Shown: piece after piece, positions 36,775 to 43,622 of the stretch
Position numbering within the stretch: the stretch's first letter is position 1
How the letters are laid out: each line of letters begins with the position of its first letter
Source: JBBIWA01 sp037439425
GTDB lineage: Bacteria > Acidobacteriota > Blastocatellia > RBC074
Length of the DNA stretch: 64,000 bases
NCBI GenBank assembly: GCA_037439425.1
Contig: JBBIWA010000001.1
Location: 124,001 to 188,000 of the forward strand
Reading direction: 5' to 3'
Notes under the pieces: generated by a model
Seen by the model: the letters and a program-made list of their open reading frames with translations, nothing else
Databases searched by the model: none
What the model was told of the DNA's origin: nothing
Translations under genes and position numbers: made by a program

Positions 36775-37181
36775 GACACAATCTCCTCCATTTTGACATT
36801 GACGACGATCAAGGGAAGTTGCTCGCGCGCAACGATGAATTGCACGGCCTTTTTGCTGAAGAATCGGCGATAGGTGGTCTCGGCAATCGCGAGGTAGAGC
36901 TTACGATCTGGCTCAATCTCCGCCAGAAAAACACGATAGATGTCGTATTGGCCGAGCGCAACTTTCAAATCTTGTATCGGCGAACGTCCGAGAAAGCTCT
37001 TGGCTTCAACAACGATCTTCTGGTTTCCGCGCTCCGCCGCGAACGGCATTCGATCCGCTGCCAAGTCTGCGTAGAGGTCTAGGTCTGCGTACTTGATCCA
37101 ATACGGATCGGCAACGATCTCCCAGCCGTCTTTGATGAGTGCGCTCTTCACCGCAGCGTGGATTTTATCTAGCCTGGCCAT
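36762..37181 (-). CDS. xisH: XisH-like PD-(D/E)XK protein
   Basis: The 139-residue product starts at the ATG at 37181 (MARLDKIHAAVKSALIKDGW). The open frame continues upstream to 37484 through a VapC remnant and repeat DNA, which is not part of the gene. The core DLYADLAADR, then VVEAKSF, gives the D...ExK nuclease motif, and GQYDIYRVFLAEIEPDRKLYLAI is typical of XisH. XisH is predicted to be an endonuclease-fold protein. Its pairing with XisI suggests a two-component module, possibly toxin-antitoxin-like or regulatory, as often proposed for the cyanobacterial pairs. It lies among dead toxin genes. Confidence 0.9.
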   Translation of the reverse strand: MARLDKIHAAVKSALIKDGWEIVADPYWIKYADLDLYADLAADRMPFAAERGNQKIVVEAKSFLGRSPIQDLKVALGQYDIYRVFLAEIEPDRKLYLAIAETTYRRFFSKKAVQFIVAREQLPLIVVNVKMEEIVSWIN

Positions 37182-37245
37182 AGCTGAAGTATAGGCGCGG
37201 TTTTGTCGAGTAGCAATCCGCGACGGGGTGCGCTTCATCTTCCGG

Positions 37246-37263
37246 CACCCTACAATAAAGACG
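37246..37263 (-). repeat. 18-bp segment shared with the MITE end at 8.5 kb
   Basis: On the minus strand this reads CGTCTTTATTGTAGGGTG, exactly as at 8549-8566 in the left end of the second palindromic element. It lies just upstream of xisH. GGGTG precedes it in both places. Confidence 0.7.
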
Positions 37264-37299
37264 GCCACCCTCCGCGACGCGCCACAGCAGCCTACCATT

Positions 37300-37630
37300 A
37301 TCCGCTTGCCCACTTCGACGCGCAGCCTTGGCAGGCGGCTGGAGTCTTTGAGGCTTCTCGTCCGCACCCTGGCGTCGTGAGCTAGGGCAATGGCGGCGAT
37401 CTTCAAATCCATCGTGCTGATGCTCAGGCGCAAGCTTTGCAGGCACTGAAACTCGGCGCCTGCCGCCGAGTCAAACTTCAACACCGGGAGGGAGCAATCT
37501 GCACACCTGCTCCTCGAAAGTGATGATGGGGATAAGATGCTCTTCTGGCTTCAATCCGGCCAGCCGGAACCGCAAGCGTTGCCGGCTTTGCCCAGCAGGC
37601 TGAGGTGGTTGTTGTTGAGGATATATACCT
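37300..37630 (-). pseudogene. vapC: Broken VapC-family PIN-domain toxin gene
   Basis: The minus-strand frames, put together, give VYILNNNHLSLLGKAGN, then (shifted) LRFRLAGLKPEEHLIPIITF and EEQV. After a gap they continue VLKFDSAAGAEFQCLQSLRL, SISTMDLKIAAIALAHDARV, RTRSLKDSSRLPRLRVE. This is the order of a VapC protein (start yLLDTdhlSll; middle IITfEEQ; end TrNlrDFrrvPgLrvE). There is at least one frameshift near 37590 and about 25 residues are missing after EEQV. The first catalytic Asp (LDT) has become Asn. No antitoxin gene remains upstream. Confidence 0.7.
37386..37448. repeat. 63-bp exact direct repeat, copy B
   Basis: This is identical to 35956-36018 and lies within the VapC pseudogene. 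The surrounding VapC context is longer here, so this is the likely source copy. Confidence 0.9.
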
Positions 37631-37734
37631 CAGCGCTTAGCGTCTTTTCACAGATTTCTTTCCGGCTTTCTTCGCCACTTGGCGGGTTGTTTTCCTAACC
37701 ACTTTGGAGCGCAATGATTCCTGATGCTCCTGCC

Positions 37735-38055
37735 CTAAGCCTTGAGACGCTGTGAATCTTCAAGCGACTCTAACGAACGGCACTGCTCGGCATCCAACTC
37801 TACCTGATCTACGATCCCAACCACAGCTGCTTCAATGGACATATCCTGATCTCCAATCGCCGAGCGCGCCGCTTTGCCATAGGCGCACATCACAGTCTCC
37901 CCAATCCCGGCGCCCAGCCGATCAGCGACCACCACCATGTTAGTATTTGGCTCCTTATCGAGATTGTAAGGACGGACAATCAGGAAGCGGACGCCTTCTA
38001 AATTGGCTGTCTTCTTCGTTGACCAAACTGTGCCGACCACTTTCCCGAGAAACAT
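37735..38055 (-). CDS. Bacterial microcompartment vertex (BMC-P, EutN/CcmL) protein
   Basis: The 106-residue protein fits the EutN/CcmL pentamer family. It has MFLGKVVGTVWSTKK at the start, FLIVRPYNL, VVADRLGAGIGETVMCAYG and AAVVGIVDQVEL near the end. BMC-P proteins cap the vertices of protein-shelled compartments. No BMC-H or BMC-T shell genes, signature enzymes or regulators are in the window, so it is locally isolated. It starts 60 bp after the TlpA-like gene on the same strand. A +2-frame continuation just past the stop encodes a lysine-rich tail (KVVRKTTRQVAKKAGKK). The shell role is known for the family; its role here is open. Confidence 0.88.
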   Translation of the reverse strand: MFLGKVVGTVWSTKKTANLEGVRFLIVRPYNLDKEPNTNMVVVADRLGAGIGETVMCAYGKAARSAIGDQDMSIEAAVVGIVDQVELDAEQCRSLESLEDSQRLKA

Positions 38056-38115
38056 AAGAAACCGGGGTGAGTGATGAATAACAAACTGGTGGCGCCTGCT
38101 ATCAAGCGTCGTCGC

Positions 38116-39399
38116 TCACTGCGTTTCGGCGATGAGTTTGGAAACCAGCTTTTCGAGGTGGCGATAATCGCCGGCGCCACGCTTGATGAAACGCACATCT
38201 CCCTGGCGATCAACCAGCACCACAGTGGGCAGGGTGATCACGCCGAATTGGTCATCGTTGCTTAAATCATCCTGCCCTGCCACGGCAATTGAATAATTCA
38301 AGCCGTGGCGCTGTTTGAATTCTTGCAGGCTTTTCCACTCTTGCTCAAGCGATAGGTCGGTCTCCTTATCTGAGCGGCCATAAAAGCGCGTGACGCCGAT
38401 CAAGACCAGACCACGACTCGCGTATTTCTCCTGCAAGGCGCGCAGATGAGGAAAAGCCACGATGCAGGGGCCGCACCACATGGCCCAGAAATCAAGTAGC
38501 ACCACCTTGCCACGTAGTTCGCTCAATTTAAGCGGCGGCCCGCCGAGCCAGCGGGTGACTTTTAACTCCGGCGCGGGATTGTGAATCAACCGCGCGCTGA
38601 CCAGCTCGGATTCATAGATGAATCGCATTCTGGGTTCTCGATTCAGTTGCCTGGCGATCTGCGCGGCGAAAGCACTGGCTTCGGCTTGCCGCCCTAGTGC
38701 CGTGAGTGAAGTCACCGCCAGCGCCGCCAGGGCAGCCTGATCACGATCGCGCGCTTCGCGCAAGAGTGGTTCCAGTAACCGGCCTGGGACCGACCGCTCG
38801 ATCAGCCTGAAACCGGCCTCAGCCTGCGCGGCTGCCTGTTCGTATTGCCGCCGGTCGCGGAAGGCCACAGCCAGGTCCTTGTGCAGCGCGACCCGCGTAA
38901 CAATTAACGCCGGATTCCCGGGCGCAGGGCGCCGCAATTCGGTGAGCAACTTGGCAGCCTCTTCCAGGCGCTCGGTCTCGATCAAAGCGCGGATCAGGCT
39001 GACTCGCGCGTTGATGGCATCATCGGCTTTAGTGTTACCACTCAGATAAGCGCGGTAAGCTTCAGCGGCCAAAGCAAACTGCTCGGCCCATTGATAGAGC
39101 GTGGCCAGAGCAAACAGCTCGTCCTCTTTCCAATCGGCGATCTTGAAGCGCGCTGCACGCTCAGCCGCCAATTGGACGAGCACTTCTAAGCGCTCATTAA
39201 GCTCCTCCGGTTGCGCGCGTCCGGCCTTGAGATCGCGTTCGAACTCCCTCTCTATTTTTCGCTGCTGAGCTTCGACCTCGCGCAGTGCCTCGGAAGGTTT
39301 GGCTCTGTCAGAAGCGCGCAGAGAAGATGCCCACGGCTGCACGGCAGCTACCGCAAGAAGCAGACTGAGTAAACTAACCCGGAGGGTCCGATTCAGCAT
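38116..39399 (-). CDS. TlpA-like thioredoxin-fold protein with helical repeats
   Basis: The 427-residue product (ATG 39399; an in-frame ATG at 39429 is the alternative) has a signal peptide (LRVSLLSLLLAVAAVQPWA). A long TPR-like helical region (about 40-260) leads to a C-terminal TlpA/ResA-type thioredoxin domain. The redox motif is WCGPC in VVLLDFWAMWCGPCIVAFPH, and the cis-Pro is in GVITLPTVVLVDRQG. Such proteins are periplasmic thiol-disulfide reductants, often for cytochrome c maturation or metallochaperones. The helical region may bind partners. Its neighbour downstream is the lone BMC-P gene, with no functional link evident. Confidence 0.87.
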   Translation of the reverse strand: MLNRTLRVSLLSLLLAVAAVQPWASSLRASDRAKPSEALREVEAQQRKIEREFERDLKAGRAQPEELNERLEVLVQLAAERAARFKIADWKEDELFALATLYQWAEQFALAAEAYRAYLSGNTKADDAINARVSLIRALIETERLEEAAKLLTELRRPAPGNPALIVTRVALHKDLAVAFRDRRQYEQAAAQAEAGFRLIERSVPGRLLEPLLREARDRDQAALAALAVTSLTALGRQAEASAFAAQIARQLNREPRMRFIYESELVSARLIHNPAPELKVTRWLGGPPLKLSELRGKVVLLDFWAMWCGPCIVAFPHLRALQEKYASRGLVLIGVTRFYGRSDKETDLSLEQEWKSLQEFKQRHGLNYSIAVAGQDDLSNDDQFGVITLPTVVLVDRQGDVRFIKRGAGDYRHLEKLVSKLIAETQ

Positions 39400-39526
39400 A
39401 GTAGAATAAGATTCGTAGTGCGCTACCATTCTATGCTGCGGCTACCAAAACAGGCAAGGTGCAGAAAAATAATCCTGCCCAGCGAGAGCCAGATAGAGAA
39501 AAGGAGAGGTTGCGGCCTGCTTGCCA

Positions 39527-40582
39527 CTATGGCACCCAGTCAGCAATGAAGATATTGGTGTCACCAGGCCTGGCAGCGTTGCGATTTGAGGCGAAGACCA
39601 GCTTGCGGCCATCTGGCGAAAACATCGGAAAGCCGTCGAAGGCTTCGCTATAAGTGATGCGTTCCAGCCCGGTGCCGTCCACGTTGATAGCGTAAAGCTC
39701 GAAGTTGCGCCCCTTGGGGTTATCCATATTCGAGCTGAAGATAATGCGCCGGCCATCAGGAAAGAAGAAAGGTGCGAAGTTAGCCGCGCCGTTGCGTGTG
39801 ACCTGCCGTTTGTTCGATCCATCAGCATTCATCACCCAAATCTCCAGCTTGCTCGGACGAATCAGATCTTCCTTCAGAAGGGCAAGGTAATCGGCTTTCT
39901 CTGCTTCGGTCTGCGGATGGTAGGCGCGATAGACGATTTGCTTCCCATCATAGCTCCAGAACGGCCCCCCATCGTAACCCAGTTCGTGCGTCAATTGGCG
40001 AATCTCTCTGCCGTTCTTATCCATTGTATAGATATCCAGATCGCCATTGCGCAGGCTGGTGAAGACAATCGTCCCATCTGCCCGGATGGTGGCTTCAGCA
40101 TCGTAGCGAGGGCTTTGCGTCAACGGTCTGATGTTTGATCCATCCAGATTGGCGCGGTAAATGTCGAAGGTGGGATAAAGCGCCCAGACGTAACCGCGCG
40201 AAAAGTCCGGTCGCGGCGGGCAGTGGGGCGAACCTTGGAAGGTTGAGGAGTAGATGATATGTTTGCCATCGGGGGTGAAATAAGCGCAAGTGGTCTTACC
40301 CTGGCCGTTGGAGAGCCTTTTCAGCTCCGACCCGTCAATCTTCATCGAGTAGATCTGATCACACCCATCGCCTTTCTCTGCTCGCTGAAAGATCAAGCGT
40401 GAGCCGTCCGGAGAGAAATAGGCTTCTGCATTCTCCCCGTCAAAAGTGAGCTGCTTAAGGTTCTTCAAATGCCGTTCACGCTCATCAGTAAGCTGCGGAG
40501 TACTGGTGGTAGATTGCGGAGGCAGAGACCAGCTTGTGGCAAGGACCAAACTTAAGCAGGAGATCATCACCGGGGTCTTCAT
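39527..40582 (-). CDS. Secreted PD40/TolB-like beta-propeller protein
   Basis: The ATG at 40582 gives 351 residues with a signal-like start (VMISCLSLVLATSWSLP). At least five PD40 (WD40-like) blades follow: AEAYFSPDGSRLIFQR, CAYFTPDGKHIIYSS, AEATIRADGTIVFTS, PFWSYDGKQIVYRA, APFFFPDGRRIIFSS, FPMFSPDGRKLVFAS. They alternate with strand motifs such as IYSMKIDGSELKRLS. This resembles the TolB C-terminal propeller without the TolB N-domain, and no TonB/Tol/Pal genes are adjacent. A ligand-binding or scaffold function is likely. The upstream frame to 40663 adds no signal and is rejected. Confidence 0.82.
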   Translation of the reverse strand: MKTPVMISCLSLVLATSWSLPPQSTTSTPQLTDERERHLKNLKQLTFDGENAEAYFSPDGSRLIFQRAEKGDGCDQIYSMKIDGSELKRLSNGQGKTTCAYFTPDGKHIIYSSTFQGSPHCPPRPDFSRGYVWALYPTFDIYRANLDGSNIRPLTQSPRYDAEATIRADGTIVFTSLRNGDLDIYTMDKNGREIRQLTHELGYDGGPFWSYDGKQIVYRAYHPQTEAEKADYLALLKEDLIRPSKLEIWVMNADGSNKRQVTRNGAANFAPFFFPDGRRIIFSSNMDNPKGRNFELYAINVDGTGLERITYSEAFDGFPMFSPDGRKLVFASNRNAARPGDTNIFIADWVP

Positions 40583-40688
40583 AACTCTTACTGAAAGGAA
40601 ATAATAGAAATTGGTTGGGCCGCTACCTGATGAAGTATGAACGATAGATTGAATCGCCCACACTTCATCATTTCGCTTTCTCCGTTAC

Positions 40689-42800
40689 TTATTTGCTACC
40701 GCTTCGGGCTCTCCTTTCATCGTGCAGAACCGCCCTGCGACTCAAGCGGATTTTGTTGCCTTCGATGCCAATACATTTGACGAGGATTTGCTGACCTTCT
40801 TTAAGCTCATCGCGCACGTCGCGCACGCGGTAATCGGCGATCTCTGAAACGTGGAGCAATCCGTCCGTGCCCGGGAAGATTTCGACGAAAGCCCCAAAGT
40901 CGACAATCCGCGAGACGGTGCCCAGATAAGTCTTGCCAACTTCAGCTTCAGCCGTCAATTCGCGGATCATCTGCATAGCCAGATCCGCCGATTCGCCATT
41001 GGCAGTTGCAATCAAGATGCGCCCTGAGTCTTCGACATCAATCTTAGCTCCGGTGCGTTCGACGATCGAGCGGATGACTTTACCACCTGGCCCGATGACA
41101 TCCCGAATCTTTTCGATAGGGATCTGCATGGTGAAGATGCGCGGCGCATACTTGCTGATCTCTGGCCGTGGTTTGGCAATCACTTCGTCCATGCGATCCA
41201 GGATGTAGAGGCGGCCCTTGCGCGCTTGCTCCAGAGCTTCGGCCAGAATTTGGGCGCTGAGGCCCGTGACCTTGATGTCCATCTGCAGGGCGGTAATGCC
41301 TTTGCGCGTGCCCGCTACCTTGAAGTCCATGTCGCCGTAATGATCCTCGGCTCCGGCGATATCGGTCAAAATCGCATATTTTTTGTCTTCCTTCACCAGC
41401 CCCATAGCCACACCAGCAACTGCCGCTCTGATCGGCACACCGGCATCCATCAGAGCCAGCGAGCCCCCACAGACTGTGGCCATGGAGGAAGAGCCATTCG
41501 ACTCGGTAATATCCGAGACCAGGCGCACAATGTAAGGCCACTTCTCTTCTGGTGGCATGACGGCGTCCAGCGCGCGGTGGGCCAGCGCTCCGTGCCCGAT
41601 CTCGCGCCGGCCCGGACTACCTATGCGCCCGGTCTCACCTACGGAGAAGGGGGGGAAGTTGTAATTGAGCATGAAGCGCCGCTTGACCTCGCCCATCTCC
41701 AGGCTGTCAAGATACTGCACGTCCTGCGAAGTGCCCAGCGTGGCTGTTACCAGGGCCTGGGTTTCACCGCGGGTGAAGAGGGCCGATCCGTGGGTGCGCG
41801 GAAGCCAGCCAACTTCGATTGAGATGGGACGGATCTCAGTAAAGCGACGGCCATCGGGACGATGCCGATGGTTAAGAATATCATCGCGGAAGATACGCTC
41901 CTTCAAACGATCGAAGAGATCGGCCACTTCCTGACGCCTAGCCTCATCCGCTTCTGGATAACTTTCGACAATACGCTGCTTCAATTCTTCTACTGCCCGA
42001 TTACTCTCCAGTTTCGTCTTGTTCTGGACGTTAAGAGCCTGGCGCAGTTCAGCGCTATATTTCTCTTCCAGCTCCTTGAGCATTTCCTCGTGGATGGCTG
42101 GCGGAGTGAACTCCCGCTTCTTGATCCCGAGCGTCTCGAACATGGCGCGCTGCAGTTGGCATAGTTTGCGGATCTCGCCGTGCCCGAACATCAGCGCCTC
42201 GATCATGACCTCCTCGCTCACCTCCTGCGCGCCTGCCTCGACCATGACAATGGCCTCTTCGCTTCCGGCGACCACCAGATTGAGCTGCGATTGGCGCAAC
42301 TCTTTGTAGGTCGGATTGACCACGTATTTGCCGTCCACCAACCCGACACGCACCCCTGCGATCGGGGTGTGGAAGGGAATGTCAGAGAGATAAAGCGCAG
42401 CCGAAGCCCCCGTGATCGAGAGCACATCCGGATCATTTTCATCATCAGCCGAGATCACTAGCGAGATCACCTGAGTCTCGTTCTTATAACCTTCAGGGAA
42501 AAGAGGGCGCAACGGCCGGTCAGTCAAGCGCGCAGTCAAAATCTCTCTTTCGGTGGGCCGCCCTTCGCGTTTGAAGTAACCGCCAGGGATACGCCCGGCG
42601 GCGTAGCCATACTCGCGATAGTCAACCGTTAGAGGGAAGAAATCTATTCCTTCCTTTGGCTCGCGTTCTGAGACAGCAGTCACTAGCACCATTGTTTCGC
42701 CCTGGCGTACCAATACTGCTCCATCCGCTTGCTTCGCAATGCGACCAGTTTCGAGGGTGAGGTCGCGGCCGCCCAGATTGAGTCCTTGCTTCAAAAACAT
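40689..42800 (-). CDS. pnp: Polyribonucleotide nucleotidyltransferase
   Basis: PNPase degrades RNA 3' to 5' by phosphorolysis and is part of degradosomes. The 703-residue product has both RNase PH-like domains (GRIPGGYFKREGRPTEREIL; RPLRPLFPEG; second unit TRGETQALVTATLG, GRREIGHGALAHRAL). The all-helical linker is present. A KH domain (IRDVIGPGGKVIRSIVERTG) and an S1 domain (GTVSRIVDFGAFVEIFPGTD) follow at the end. AGGAG precedes the ATG at 42800. rpsO lies upstream on the same strand, the classic rpsO-pnp order, with a large stem-loop between them. Confidence 0.97.
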   Translation of the reverse strand: MFLKQGLNLGGRDLTLETGRIAKQADGAVLVRQGETMVLVTAVSEREPKEGIDFFPLTVDYREYGYAAGRIPGGYFKREGRPTEREILTARLTDRPLRPLFPEGYKNETQVISLVISADDENDPDVLSITGASAALYLSDIPFHTPIAGVRVGLVDGKYVVNPTYKELRQSQLNLVVAGSEEAIVMVEAGAQEVSEEVMIEALMFGHGEIRKLCQLQRAMFETLGIKKREFTPPAIHEEMLKELEEKYSAELRQALNVQNKTKLESNRAVEELKQRIVESYPEADEARRQEVADLFDRLKERIFRDDILNHRHRPDGRRFTEIRPISIEVGWLPRTHGSALFTRGETQALVTATLGTSQDVQYLDSLEMGEVKRRFMLNYNFPPFSVGETGRIGSPGRREIGHGALAHRALDAVMPPEEKWPYIVRLVSDITESNGSSSMATVCGGSLALMDAGVPIRAAVAGVAMGLVKEDKKYAILTDIAGAEDHYGDMDFKVAGTRKGITALQMDIKVTGLSAQILAEALEQARKGRLYILDRMDEVIAKPRPEISKYAPRIFTMQIPIEKIRDVIGPGGKVIRSIVERTGAKIDVEDSGRILIATANGESADLAMQMIRELTAEAEVGKTYLGTVSRIVDFGAFVEIFPGTDGLLHVSEIADYRVRDVRDELKEGQQILVKCIGIEGNKIRLSRRAVLHDERRARSGSK

Positions 42801-42945
42801 ATTCTCTATTCTCCTCTCACACGACATTGGCTGTCCGCTTCTGGCTCGACCGTCAGTTAGCTCTGGCTAGATCAGCATGCTTTGGTTTCAGCTCATAGGT
42901 GTTAACCGGATGCTGAGGACTGGAAGCGGGCAGCCGCTAAACAAC

Positions 42946-42995
42946 AAAAGCCACTAGCGAGGCTTGCCTTGACTGACGGTCTCGCAGCGGCTTTT
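42946..42995 (-). terminator. Large stem-loop between rpsO and pnp
   Basis: The arms AAAAGCCaCTaGCGAG (42946-42961) and CTCGCaGcGGCTTTT (42981-42995) pair with few mismatches over about 15 bp. Read on the minus strand the stem is followed by GTTGTTT. It may be a partial terminator or an RNase III processing stem for pnp. Confidence 0.55.
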
Positions 42996-43212
42996 AGCTA
43001 AAGGTGGTAAGTTGTAAGTAAGCTCTGAATTCTCGGAACTCTCGCACACAATCACACTCAACGCAGCCGACTAACTTGATGGCGCTGAGTCATCCTGCGA
43101 TCGGATGAAATCACCTTCTTCTCACTCATCCTGGGGCGTACTTCCTCAACCAAGGCAGTCATCATCATCACGCTGGAGCTGGGCTTACAGACCGTCACGT
43201 TCGGCCGCAAAC

Positions 43213-43247
43213 AGAAGCGGCGTCACTGAAGGGGACGCCGCTTGAAC
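43213..43247 (-). terminator. Intrinsic terminator just after rpsO
   Basis: A 10-bp perfect stem AAGCGGCGTC/GACGCCGCTT (43216-43225 with 43235-43244) starts 4 nt after the rpsO stop. Read on the minus strand it is followed by CTGTTT. Confidence 0.75.
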
Positions 43248-43517
43248 CTATTTCCTGATTCCAAGTCGATTGATCACCTCATGATAGCGGTTGATATCAC
43301 GCCGCTTGAGGTAATCAAGCAGGCTGCGTCGCTGGCTGACCAGTTTAAGCAAGCCGCGACGCGAGTGGTTGTCTTTAGTATGAACTCTAAAATGTTCGGT
43401 CAGCTCATTGATCCGCTGAGTCAATAATGCGATCTGGACTTCCGGCGATCCGGTGTCCGTAGCGTGAAGCTTGTATTCGCTAATAATATTTGCCTTGGCC
43501 TCTTTCGCTAATGCCAT
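43248..43517 (-). CDS. rpsO: 30S ribosomal protein S15
   Basis: The 89-residue product is a full-length S15 (ANIISEYKLHATDTGSPEVQ, IALLTQRINELTEHFRVHTK, DNHSRRGLLKLVSQRRSLLD, YLKRRDINRYHEVINRLGIR). It binds the 16S central domain (helices h20-h22) with conserved H and D residues in KDNHSRRGL. It precedes pnp on the same strand. A hairpin terminator follows immediately. No truB or rbfA is next to it here. Confidence 0.98.
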   Translation of the reverse strand: MALAKEAKANIISEYKLHATDTGSPEVQIALLTQRINELTEHFRVHTKDNHSRRGLLKLVSQRRSLLDYLKRRDINRYHEVINRLGIRK

Positions 43518-43622
43518 GACTGAATTCAGTTGCCTCCAAATCTAAGTTTCTCTATGCCTTTAAGGCGTCAAAATTACCACAGCCAGGGGAGTCTGTAAAG
43601 TAATGTGCTTGCACTGCTCTGA

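Larger units (their letters stand above)
42801..43247. other. rpsO-pnp intergenic region
   Basis: It contains the pnp leader and two stem-loops, described separately. No gene is supported. In other bacteria the pnp leader is an RNase III-processed autoregulatory stem; that could be the role of the 42946-42995 hairpin, but this is an inference. Confidence 0.6.

Noticed and set aside
37182..37484. 101-residue N-terminal extension of XisH
   Set aside because: It is a chance read-through of the VapC remnant and repeat DNA. XisH homologues begin at MARLDKIHAAV.
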